DNA of 64,000 nt from assembly GCA_037501455.1 (NCBI GenBank), contig CM074857.1, forward strand, positions 30,273,001 to 30,337,000. The letters run 5' to 3'. Below the pieces are notes generated by a model. It worked only from the letters and a program-made list of their open reading frames with translations, was not told the DNA's origin and did no database searches. The DNA is from Lantana camara (lineage: Eukaryota > Streptophyta > Magnoliopsida > Lamiales > Verbenaceae). Both the position numbers and the translations under genes were made by a program. Below, one piece after another: positions 34,357-43,864 of this stretch. How positions within the stretch are numbered: position 1 is the first letter of the stretch; each line of letters starts with the position of its first letter.

Positions 34357-34812
34357 TGGTCTGCATGGAGAGATGATCTAGCCCAAGAGATATACACGGC
34401 TTGGAATGGCGGTTTTCCCTGAAAAGTGTTGTGATTTTCTGAACTTAAAACATTCTGGAACCTTTTTGTGATCAAGTAGTTTAAGTGCAGATTCTGTTTT
34501 AATATTCTGATTGTAGTAACAATGTTTCCTTTAGGACTTGTTTGTTGTGGTATTTTGACTTAGTATGTTGAACCTTGCAATTTTTTTTGTTATGGCCTGA
34601 TGTTTGGTAATCTATGTAATGGAAAATTTTCAAGTCATTTCTTGTTACTATTGATCTTGAGATTAATTTTCATTCTTGAAGTATGATATGGTCTAAATTT
34701 GTTTTGCTTCAGACTGATCGTGATGGATTTCTTTAGCTCACAATATGGATCGCAAGGTTCGTACATCAATGGACAGCCGGCTTCATCAGCGCCACCCCTG
34801 TTGTAGAAAGTT

Positions 34813-36042
34813 TTGCAGAAACATCGTTCGTGGGCGCTCTTGGAGGAAAAGATGTTGATTGGTGCTTTTGCTGAGATTATGGCGCAAGGGTGGAAAACTC
34901 CGAACGGGTTCAGGAATGGTTTTCTAATTCAGTTGGAGCAGAAAATGAAAATTGCTATGCCAAACACTGACATCCGCGGTGAGCCTCATATCTCCTCTAA
35001 GTACGGTTCGTGGAAGAAATCTTATCGGGATGTTGCCCAAGTTCTTTCAAACTCGGGGTTCAACTGGAATGCTACCACCAAGACAGTTGAGGCAACACCA
35101 CATGTGTGGGATATATTTCAGCAGGTACTATGTTAAATATAATAACTAAATTTAATTTACTGTTTGTGCTAAGAAATTAAATTGCTGCAACTAAATTTAA
35201 ATGACTGTTTATATATATGAGGTTAAAAATTTTCAACGAACTATAGCAACTTAATTTGATTAACTGTGTATGCCATGAGACTAGAAATCTTCAACAAACT
35301 TTAGTTAACTGTCTATGCTATGAGCTTGAAATGTTGTAAGTATACAGTTAGTTAACTGTCTATGAAATGAGATTGAAATTTTGTAACTAAATCTACCATT
35401 TAAATTTAATTTAACTGTTATGCTATGAGATTAAAAGTTTGTAATTATAGTTGATGTATATTTGTATCTTTGTAGGCTCACCCCTCACTGTCATACGTCC
35501 GGGAGAAACCTTTCCCTTTTTATGAAGTTTGGATTGAAATCTATGGAAAAGATCGCGCCACGGGCAATGGTTCGATGGATTTTCATGCCTTTAACCAACA
35601 TCCTGAACCTCCTGTTGTGGACCTGTTTGAAGAGGTCGAAGATAATGCAGCGAAGAGCCCCGAAGCCGGTCATGATCAGAAAGTTGTGCAGTCAGAGAAT
35701 GGGAATTCACCAACAGGTGTAGGATCTCGTAAAAGAAAACGGACTGAGAGCGCTGCAGAGATAGCTGATGTGATTACTGGACTATGGACTAGAGCCACTG
35801 AATCTATCAAGGAGGTTGCCGTGGTAATCAAAGAAACACAAGAACGGGAGTATTCCGTTAACCGCCAAAAGTTGTTTGAGATCATAGGTAAGTTAGCTGT
35901 GGCTATTCCAATGTACGAACAACTTGAAGCTGCTTACGAGATTGCAATGAACCCCTTTGCCATGGATCTGTTCATTAGCTTGCCGGATGAAGTAAAGTGT
36001 GAAATGGTGCATCGTGTTGTTGCTGGGCGGTTGAAGAGGTAG
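34813..36042 (+). CDS. Harbinger Myb/SANT-like protein 1 (ORF1 type)
   Basis: Two exons (to 35124, then 35476-36042) encode about 292 residues. The Myb/SANT-like (Myb_DNA-bind_3) part is HRSWALLEEKMLIGAFAEIM...FRNGFLIQLEQKM...ISSKYGSWKKSYRDVAQVL...TPHVWDIFQQ, followed by a charged hinge with RKRKRT (nuclear signal) and a C-terminal helical region. In this superfamily the protein brings transposase into the nucleus and onto the transposon ends. The start is uncertain: no ATG lies in frame just upstream and a TAG stands at 34804. A candidate ATG at 34745 lies in another frame; an AAG/GTTCGT donor there and a TTTGCAG acceptor before 34818 would join them through a tiny intron. Confidence 0.85.
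35150..35460. repeat. Degenerate repeats in the intron of Myb/SANT gene 1
   Basis: About five diverged units of about 50-60 bp, each with TTAACTGT(C/G)TATG(C/A)(C/T/A)ATGAG followed by a GAAAT(C/T)TT-like stretch. It explains most of the 351-bp intron. Confidence 0.65.
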
Positions 36043-36882
36043 GGAAATTAATATGGCCTGTTTCATTCTTGGTTATCCAATCTAACCCTTGTTAAATCTA
36101 TTAAGTGGCAATCTTTTGGCAGAACAGAATGACAAAAATTGGGAATCTTTTGGCTTGTTTAAACTAATGATGGATTTGTTAGGAAGCTAAGAATTTGTGT
36201 TGTTTAATTTTACTGTATCTTGAATTTTCATTGTACTAGACTAAGTTTGGATTTGGTGCTTTAATGATGATTGAATATTTAACTGATATCAGGATTATTT
36301 CACTTCATTCCTCATTGATCAGTGTATAATTTATAAAACTGAGTGTAGCTTTGCTTGGCTTTCTTCAAAAACTACCAAGAATGTTCACAACAAAAAGACA
36401 TTGATGATGGTTATAAGCCCATTTAAATTTACTGTATCTTGAATTTTGCATTGTACTTGACTAAGTTTGGAGACAGTGCTTTATTGATGCTTGGATATTG
36501 TATTGTTATCACAATTTTTCTACTTCTGGCCTAAGTGATTCGGACAAGGATTCTAACTGTATTAATTATTAATTAGAGCTAATCGTCTTATTAAGAGATT
36601 TAAATTACTTAAACAAGTTTATATTGTAAGCTCCTTTAAATTGAGACAATCAAAACACATACGCATGAATGGATTGGAAGAAAAGACTGACTAAAGCATC
36701 ACGAGATGTTGTGTTATGCTTTTGGAATATATTCCTCTAAAAGGACTGTGCATAATATGATTAAATTCCTGAAGATTTACAGAGCATGCGTGAAGAGGAG
36801 CTCTATATATATGGTGCAGTCTATCATTTCATAATACACATATTTGTTAAAGTATTTCCAATTCTTAAGCAGCCTACAAGCT
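36043..36882. other. Spacer between Myb/SANT genes 1 and 2
   Basis: 840 bp without a gene. A phrase around GTATCTTGAATTTT and CTAAGTTTGGA occurs twice (about 36215-36260 and 36425-36475), showing an old local duplication. It presumably holds the terminator of gene 1 and the promoter of gene 2. Confidence 0.4.
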
Positions 36883-37450
36883 ATGGGAGATGACGCACGA
36901 TGGACGGTGTATAACATGAGTGAATGGCCTCTCCAATACCGTTTAGGTAAGCTTACCTTTGAGAAAGTTTTCTATTCACGTTATTGGACAAAGGAGCAAG
37001 ATGATGCGTTAATTGATTTCCTGTACATCAAAGCACAAGAAGGGCAACGTCAAGTTCCGAGATTACGAGAGGACGTAATTTCCGAGGCCAGAAATGAGCT
37101 CAATGATAGGTTCAATAAGACTGATTCGCTCTACTTCTACGAGCGTGCGATAGACACTTTGAAGTATCGTCATTATGTTTTCAATTTCATATTAAAGAGT
37201 GCAGGTGTAACATTCGACAAAACTACAAATAAAGTTAATGCACCGGATGATGTTTGGGAAGTTGTTTATGCGGTAATACTTCAACCCTTAATTATGTACT
37301 ACGATTTAAATGCTCATTTTTTGATTTGTGTCCCACCCTCAGCAATTCAGGCTCGGATCTGCATATTGGCACGGAGGAGAAGCAAAATGGGAGAAGCTGG
37401 AAATGATTTTTGAAGAAAAGACTGCTTGTGATATTTCCCTTGTCAATTAA
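36883..37450 (+). CDS. Harbinger Myb/SANT-like protein 2 (short)
   Basis: Two exons (36883-37272 and 37343-37450, GT-AG) join in frame to 165 residues. It starts MGDDARWTVYNMSEWPLQYR, then YWTKEQDDALIDFLYIKAQE (the tryptophan-rich start of a Myb/SANT-like fold), YRHYVFNFILKSAGVTFDKT, VNAPDDVWEVVYA and, after the intron, LGSAYWHGGEAKWEKLEMIF. It is a relative of the other two Myb/SANT genes but lacks the long C-terminal half. Role inferred from family: DNA binding at the transposon ends or regulation. It could also be a diverging decoy. Confidence 0.75.
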
Positions 37451-37983
37451 ATGCTATTTGGTGGCTTCTTTTGTAAAATTTCAGAATATCAAGTTGGTGT
37501 CTTGTATCCAACTTTGTTAACAACCTCCCTGCAAATGAAGTTATTGCTCAGTTGCACTAGTTTGTCCATTTGATCCTGAATTAAGTGACCAATTGTGTAA
37601 GAAAACACCAAAAAAGGAATGATAATTATGAACTCTTTTACAACTGAAATTAGGCCAGGAGCTAAGCAAAGTCAGTGTGTAGGATGTATTTAACTTCACA
37701 ACAACCTACTGCATGCAAACTTCAATACTCCTAATCCTTTTCGGTAAGCTATCAGCTGAACAATCAGCTTAACAAAGCCATAATCTATAGCAAAAAAGGA
37801 AATAAAAGATTTAACTATTAATGTTTAGATGTGATGTTGGCTTGGAGGATGAGATTGGTATTAAATTCAATTACACTTCAGAATTGTGCCTAAATATCAG
37901 ATCTGTTCTTCAACAATCATACAAACAATCAGGAAAATACTTAGACAAAGGAAAAAAAAAAAAAAAAAGGAAAAGTGCTTTCT

Positions 37984-38920
37984 TTTTTACAGAGATATCC
38001 TACTATGGGTTCCAAGTCAAGTTTTGAAGAGATCATGTACAATGAGAAGTGGACCAAAAGGCTTGATGATATGTTCCTAGAAGATCTGGAGCTATGGAGT
38101 GTTATGGAAGGGCGTAGTCTTACAATCAACGATCATGATGTGATCACGAAAACTGTTCAAAGCATGAACAAGCTCTCCAACACACACAAATTCTCATACT
38201 ATGATTGTCATTGCAGATTCTTGCTCATGAGAGGTTTGTTACTTGGAATTGGATCATCAACTTCAAGGATGTGGAATGCGACAAAACTACGAACACTGTT
38301 ACAGCGTCTCCATACACATGGGGCTATATAGCTACGGTAAATTTGGACAAGTCATTCTTTCTTCTATCAGCTGATCGTAATATATGCTATATAATATGTA
38401 AGCTTCTGCTTCAAATTACAGATTCATCCAAAACTCGGGCCGGCGTACGGAGGAGGGGATCGGGAACACATGTGGGAGCAACTCAATAATATCTTTGGCC
38501 AAGAAACTAAGAAGAAAAATCGAGGAGAACAACTGGAGCCGTTAATCGATTTGGATGAGCTATTGAGAGACTTTGGTATTCAAACTTTGATCTTTTCACT
38601 TGTTTGCCTATTCTAGTTATTGTATCTTTGCGTTCGTTGCTCAAGAATTAATATATTTTAAACCATGTTTACTACATAATATAGGGCGAGGGACACCAAA
38701 GGTAAGTAGGATGAGATCGACTAAAAAAGAAGATTTGGAAGCTATGATTGTCGACTCAAACGAACTACTGCAAGATGTCATGTTAAGCAACAAAGGTAAA
38801 GGAAAATGCCTACGCTCCAAAACTGAATACGTGGTTCCATCAAAGACGGGGAGCACCACAAAATCCGGGGGAACTTCAAAGGCCTCATGCTCATCTGTTA
38901 AACGCGTCATCAATTTCTAA
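37984..38920 (+). pseudogene. Harbinger Myb/SANT-like protein 3, one frame break
   Basis: After an acceptor-like TTTTTACAG the start codon 38005 gives MGSKSSFEEIMYNEKWTKRL, continuing to FSYYDCHC (about 38210). There the frame must shift by one to continue as ILAHERFVTWNWIINFKDVE and TASPYTWGYIAT to a donor at 38336. Exons 38422-38575 (IHPKLGPAYGGGDREHMWEQ) and 38685-38920 (to TAA) follow in phase. The C-terminal part is basic and Ser/Lys-rich. The shift could be a real one-base lesion or a missed mini-intron (TGTCATTGCAG resembles an acceptor). It is parallel in layout to protein 2, so the two probably arose by duplication within the element. Confidence 0.7.
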
Positions 38921-39494
38921 ACTGCTTTTGACCTCAACCATAGGCCAAGGCTGCTGTTTGTAGTTTGGCTCTACTGTTAGTTAGATGTTGTTAAGATTAA
39001 GTAATCTAAATTAGTAGGTAACTGAGTAGGTCTTGTGGTATGTTTAAATATGTTTGGTTATGACTCTTTTACAAACTGAGGCATAATCATCTGTTGTTTT
39101 CTAGTACTCTTCAATCCGTTTGGTTAAGGCTGTAGTTCGAATGGAAAAGGAACTTGGGTTGTTTCTGTTAAGTTGAAGTTCATTTTGTAGGAGTATCAGA
39201 ATTCATAACCAAACTCACCTATGTACTGAATAAATATGCAGCAAAAAATCCATAAATTTATGATTATAAACAAAAATTCAATTGTAAAATTAGGGAGAAT
39301 CCGAGTACTAGAACAATGAAGCAACTCAATGTCATAAAACAAAGCTCATCACAGTTGCAGTTGTCATTAATTGTGCCAAGTCATAATAGGATTACAATGA
39401 AGCAAAAGGACACTAGATAACCTGAAAGCTATGTTGAAAAACCACCAACTACAACAACTCCTATGACTGAATATAATTTTCTACAGCAACTGTA
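38921..39494. other. Spacer between convergent Myb/SANT gene 3 and GRF gene
   Basis: About 570 bp with no gene; the two flanking genes end towards each other, so it should contain both 3' ends. AATAAA-like words are present but not decisive. Confidence 0.4.
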
Positions 39495-39980
39495 TTAGAA
39501 TCTACATACAACAACCACAACCAATACAATGAAAAGCATGAGACAGATGCAAGCTAAGGTCCCTATGAGGCAACAAACAACGTCAACTGGTGGTGAGCTT
39601 GATTCGTACGACATTGAAGATGAAAGCCATGATCTTCGGTTTGAGTTAATAGTTGATGAAATGGCAGAATTACGACCCATTGTTTCTCCAGTCTCAGTGA
39701 TTGAACTCTGCCCGTAATTCCTTGGATCCTGTGTAGTAGGTCTTGGTTGACCGTACACAGCTCCGTTCATAGCCGAATATCCATGGACAACTACATCGGC
39801 ATGAAGATGTCTGTATTTGGGAGACCACAGTTCATCAGCCCACACGAATGTGCAGGTGCGGCATCCTTCCGGACAATAGTAATAAAACCTTCCCGGATGC
39901 CTTGCCATTGGACCAGCCTTACGAAAATCTTTACCTCCAATGCCACATTCACACGGAACACTATAACGAGTCATCTCCAT
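39495..39980 (-). CDS. GRF zinc-finger protein with C-terminal membrane anchor (Harbinger cargo)
   Basis: A complete 161-residue frame. Residues 9-48 form a GRF-type finger: CECG...HPGRFYYYCPEGCRTCTF (with the literal G-R-F, then C-P and C-X2-C-X-F). A Ser/Thr-rich middle follows. The C-terminus CCLIGTLACICLMLFIVLVV is a strong single membrane segment, suggesting a tail-anchored protein. The minus strand just before the ATG reads GTTGTAG, a possible acceptor, so a non-coding first exon may exist towards 40490. It faces the Myb/SANT genes convergently. Similar in layout, though not closely in sequence, to the MULE-borne gene at 21517-21914. Function unknown; the finger type binds single-stranded nucleic acid in other proteins. 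Confidence 0.85.
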   Translation of the reverse strand: MEMTRYSVPCECGIGGKDFRKAGPMARHPGRFYYYCPEGCRTCTFVWADELWSPKYRHLHADVVVHGYSAMNGAVYGQPRPTTQDPRNYGQSSITETGETMGRNSAISSTINSNRRSWLSSSMSYESSSPPVDVVCCLIGTLACICLMLFIVLVVVVVCRF

Positions 39981-40889
39981 CTACAACAACACAAAACATC
40001 AATCGCATACTTTATCTCAATTGCACAAGCAAAACTTTAATAGATAATCAACAATTAAGAAGATCAGTTCTAAAGAAACAAATAAATAACAAATAACACT
40101 CGTACACAAACAGAGATTTATACAAATGAGGGCTCGTCTACAGCTGGAGCTTTTAGAAGTCTATTAGCTCGCCTAATCTAAAGATATTCCCAAACAAACA
40201 ATTATAACAAGTTTGAAGCATGTCTACTGAGTACCTCCATCAAGGGATATATCAAGAATGCAAAAAATTAAACCAAAACAGAACATTGTACCAACTGAAA
40301 ATACACCTACACGGACAATTATTTCGAAAATCCAATCTTGACAATGAATCAATCAGCTGGTGGGAAGAAATTAGGGAAAGAAACTTGGGACTTCTTCGAT
40401 CGAGAAAAATGTAGGCATCAACAAAGAACATCAACCAAAAATTAAAAGAAAAAATCATAAGATTTCGTATATGGTTTGGAAATTACTTAACCTTCGGTAA
40501 ATGTCTTCAAATTTCGCGTGATGTAGTCGACAGCACCAAAGATTTGCCAATGGATGGCTGAATCAAGATGAATGTGTTTCCTCAGAACCCTATTTCTCTT
40601 TGAACAAATGACGATGAAAGTTGCCTCTGAAACCTAATTCCTAATTTAACAAATTCAATTTGGTGGAATGGCAAGAAAGTTATTGCTGTTATTGATAAGG
40701 GTAAAGTAGTCCTTTTCAGATAAAAACAAATTTTTAGCAGAGTAGAGTAAACAACATTGGATAGTTTAGTTAATTAACATAGAAAATTAATATATTAAAG
40801 TAAACACACTTTTATTTAACAAAACTAATGTTTACATTGAAAATTAACTAAGAATCAAACCACCATAAAAAGTGAAGTAAACCTCCCCT
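39981..40889. other. Right end of the Harbinger element
   Basis: No recognised gene. It should hold the promoter of the GRF gene and transposase-binding sites. GTAAAC/GTTTAC words near 40745, 40800, 40830 and at the terminus echo the terminal inverted repeat. Confidence 0.5.
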
Positions 40890-41291
40890 AAAGAACTAAA
40901 GCTAAGAATATACAGGAAAAAGTGATGACTAATCTGAAAATCTGAGTCTTGGCTCTCTAAAAACGTGCATTTCCTCCCAAAAACCGCTCAAGTAACTTCC
41001 ACTTTAGTTGAAAACCATCAGTTGAGTAGGTACTTAAAATTCTTTGTGCAGGTACTCAAAAGTACAGGGATTTTTCTTCGTGATTCTTGTCTCTTGCGCG
41101 GGTTCCCAAACTACTTCAAGTAAATACTCGAGTTTTGCACCTTTTTGAGTCTTTAGATATTTTTCGTCCTCTTTCCTACAACTAAACCAAAATGATTTAT
41201 TAAGCTACAATTCCAGCACATAAGAGGTAGAAAAATATAATATAAGTCCTATTAATATCATTAATAAAACCATGAAAATCCGGACTTATCA

Positions 41292-41905
41292 GTACACGCC
41301 CTCCGAGCGTCCCAACGATCGTATAATGTCGCCAGTGGGAACCTTCCCCTCGAGCGCTCTTGTGCTCGATAACCCGCCATTGCAACAGGGTATGTTCAGC
41401 TACCAGATGTTAATCCCATCCTCAACAAAGGGTTCCCACCACGAGGGCACACCCAAGTGCGTGAGGAACAATCTAAGCTAAGGGCCCCAACGCTCAGCGA
41501 CAGCTCCGCAACCACCTCTGACACACAGTGGTAGTGCCCGTACCATTCTTGACATCCACTACCACCTATCCGTAGGTATCTTTCAAGAGTGTCATTTTCA
41601 AGCCATTACACAACGCCACGTGTCTAGGGCAACACGGATCTGGAACCACTTGGTTACATTTACCAAATCACCCTCATCCTCAACCTATAAATATGGGAAT
41701 TTACACTCACATTCCCTAAGTCATCTTCCACATACAAACTCACACACAGAACTGGGCATTTTTCCTCGGTGTTATCCTAGCTGATTGGAAACCCAGTTCC
41801 TGAGGCTACCACACCTGTGATGATCTTCCCCTTTCCTAAACAAATCTTAAAGTGTTGGTGTTTTAGTCCCTTTCCAGTTTTTACACCACCACATTTCACC
41901 TAACA
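41292..41905 (+). mobile_element. LTR-like fragment with TATA box
   Basis: GC-rich sequence leading to CAACCTATAAATATGGGA (41681-41698) and ending ...TTTTACACCACCA, a layout usual for the U3-R-U5 part of plant gypsy LTRs in plus orientation. The left boundary merges with the preceding remnant and no partner LTR or duplication was found. Confidence 0.4.
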
Positions 41906-41957
41906 CAAGGGTGAAATATGTAAAAAAACCCTGAAATAAAATACTAGACCTATCACT

Positions 41958-42000
41958 AAAAGAGTTGAAAAGATGGCTGCTAAGATTATTGCTTCTTTAC
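41958..42000 (-). pseudogene. Tiny WAT1-related exon relic
   Basis: The minus strand translates as AIILAAIFSTLL, matching [12 protein letters not shown] of WAT1 exon 6, and the nucleotide phrase AAAAGATGGCTGC is shared. Only about 40 bp are alike, so chance is not excluded. Confidence 0.4.
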
Positions 42001-42019
42001 ATATTTTCATTAGTCTACG

Positions 42020-42445
42020 ATAAATGATTACAAAAAAGAAAAAGAAAAGATAATATCAATTTAATTTAGAAAATGATACGATCTTTAATTTTCTTTTTAC
42101 GCGTTGTTTCGAGAGCTTTAATGTTTGATCTCGAATTGAATGTAAAATTTTAATTGAATTGAAAGTAGGATTTGGGTTGGAAGTACTTCTATCGTCTAAG
42201 AACTCATAGACTTGAGAGTTTGGACGCTTAATATTTGATTTAAAGGATTTAGAGAGTCAAGCCTTAATGTTGAACCGTTGTGGCCGTAGCACTTTGTCGC
42301 GGCAAGGGTACGAGAATTTAAGAGCATCTCATTTGATTTGAGCTTACTTGACTTCATGAGTTTGGACTATGAATACCATTTGCGTGTATTTAATTGGATT
42401 TTGTTTATGGACTTATTACTTTAGCTCATTTAACTAATTCAAAAT
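42020..42445 (-). mobile_element. Diverged solo LTR related to the 7264-23001 element
   Basis: The reverse complement follows the LTR at 9515-10172 in order: CTTGCCGCGACAAAGTGCT... GGCCAC... TTCAACATTAAGG... CTCAAGTCTATGAGTTC... CGAGATCAAACATTAA. Many substitutions and small gaps separate them, and no body or target duplication was found, so it is an old solo LTR or fragment. Confidence 0.55.
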
Positions 42446-42450
42446 TTCAA

Positions 42451-42458
<8 letters not shown>

Positions 42459-42489
<31 letters not shown>
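42459..42489. repeat. (TA)n microsatellite
   Basis: A run of about 15 TA units following a short poly(A). Confidence 0.9.
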
Positions 42490-42493
<4 letters not shown>

Positions 42494-42502
42494 CATTTAA
42501 CT

Positions 42503-42835
42503 ATCCTGCTAGAAGGATTAATTACACGCAGTCCATCTAAATCGAAAAATTATATTTTAATCCCTAACTTTTGAGAACCGTTTGTGATCCCTAGGTTCCG
42601 TTATATCATTCTAAAAATACCCCTAATTTGTTGTTTCATATTTTATAGGGATCATTTTGTTAATTTTTGTAAAGGGATGATTTTGTAATTTTGGTCATAT
42701 ATGCAATGTAACACTCATACGACCGTTAGGGGCATAAGTGTACTTTTTACAAATTCCGTTAAGAAACTTTGGTCCAAACAAGATTTATAAAGACTAAAAT
42801 GTAATTCAATTTAGATGGATTGCGTTGTAATTAGA
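42503..42835. mobile_element. Inverted-repeat element, short copy
   Basis: About 330 bp with inverted arms (TTACACGCAGTCCATCTAAAT at left; ATTTAGATGGATTGCGTTGT at right). It shares arms and the phrases GGTTCCGTTATATCATT and TTCCGTTAAG with the 1.27 kb copy at 4775-6045, but lacks the minisatellite-bearing interior. Confidence 0.65.
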
Positions 42836-43335
42836 CATTCTAGTAAGGTATTCAGATGTAAATGACAAAAAACAAATCAAAAAAAATCAAAATAATAATA
42901 AATTTATATATATTATGTTGAATCAAACTACAATAAAATCCAAATTTATTATGGACCCCTAATCTATACTATTATATTAAGCGAGAGAAAAATGTGGTGT
43001 CGTTGACTCTTTGTCTCATTTTACTTATTTATTTATTTATTTTCCTTCACATTCTAACGAGTCAGTTAATTCTTTTTCTCTCCGCTAACTCCTCTTTTCT
43101 CTCACCTCAATTAATTTTTTTTAATAAATTTTTTAATATTTATTTTATCTTTTTTCTCATATTTTGTAATTTATATTTTAATATTATTTTTATTAATATA
43201 ATATTGTCACATTTATTTATATAATTTAATATTTATATTAAAAATCATTATAAAATATATATTAATATGAAGAATTTACTTTTAATAAATTTAAATAATA
43301 ATTATTATTTTGTTGCACACACATCAAGTCATGTG
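42836..43335. other. AT-rich sequence, possible Helitron 5' end
   Basis: No gene. TCTATACTATTATATTAAGC at 42965 resembles the 5' terminus common to plant Helitrons. A small CACACAT...ATGTGTG hairpin lies at the right edge (43317-43337). A CTRR-type 3' end was not identified. Confidence 0.25.
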
Positions 43336-43864
43336 TGATGGGGTCTGATCCAAAGTGGCAAACACCAACACTTTGTAATTTGTTTGTGTGGGGAAACAAG
43401 AGTCGGAAAGCTCAAATGATGGTAGCCGGATAAGATGGATTCCGCTGCTAGGAATAAACACACAGTCAGAAGGCCAAGCTGGGAGAATGGGGGGTTAGAC
43501 CCAGTTTGGCTCTCCGACGTTGAAGTCAGATGATGGATAAAGAAGATGAAGTATGTAAAGTAGAGTCTGGGAGAATAGAACTTGCTTACAGAGTGAGATG
43601 ATCTCGGGGTATTTATAGTTGAGGGTCAAGGTCCTCTTGGTAATTACGACCATGTGGTCCTGCATTGATGTTACCCTAGACACTTGGCGCAATGAGAAGT
43701 CTCTGAAAGGGATCTCCTGCAAAAGCCTGTGAAAAGGTTGGTGGTGGCAACAGTGGCAGGTGTCCGGGTATGTACTTTGTGTCAGAGAGCCTTTTGGGGT
43801 TGTTACCGAGGGCTAAACACGCTCGGGTTTGGATAGTGACCTTGAGGCTCGTAGGTCCGAGGGG
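43336..43864 (-). repeat. 3' LTR of the gypsy element, outer part
   Basis: Begins TGATGGGGTCTGATCC; ends at the copia target duplication AGGGG. It aligns with 63791-64000 over about 210 bp with roughly a dozen differences by eye, and more distantly with 28-855. TATA box CTATAAATA (minus) at 43610-43618. Confidence 0.9.

Larger units (their letters stand above)
31297..40889 (+). mobile_element. PIF/Harbinger transposon, 9.6 kb, with plastid DNA and multiple accessory genes
   Basis: Flanked by TAA (31294-31296; 40890-40892), the 3-bp duplication typical of the superfamily. The left terminus is GGGCACGTTTAC and the right, inverted, is GGGGAGGTTTAC (9 of 12 matching). Further GTAAAC/GTTTAC motifs lie inside the right end (40745-40885). 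In order it carries: a plastid fragment with psbH (about 31590-32175); the DDE transposase (33036-34356, +); three Myb/SANT-like genes (34813-36042, 36883-37450, 38005-38920, all +); and a GRF zinc-finger/membrane gene (39495-39980, -). A usual autonomous Harbinger has just the transposase and one Myb/SANT ORF, so this one is large and unusually loaded. Confidence 0.88.
30309..41291 (-). mobile_element. LTR-like remnant split by the Harbinger element
   Basis: At the right end, read on the minus strand, TGATAAGTCCGGATTTTC starts a stretch (41291-40893) of the type found at starts of plant LTRs. With the Harbinger element removed it continues into 31293-30309, ending CCTACA. The joined piece (about 1.38 kb) has TG/CA ends. 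The flanking pentamers (CCAAG, GTACA) do not match, so the outer boundaries or the LTR identity may be wrong. No gene lies in 30309-31293. Confidence 0.4.

Noticed and set aside
42965..43335. Helitron
   Set aside because: Only a 5'-end-like word was seen; no CTRR end with hairpin at a convincing place and no Rep/helicase. Kept only as a low-confidence remark.
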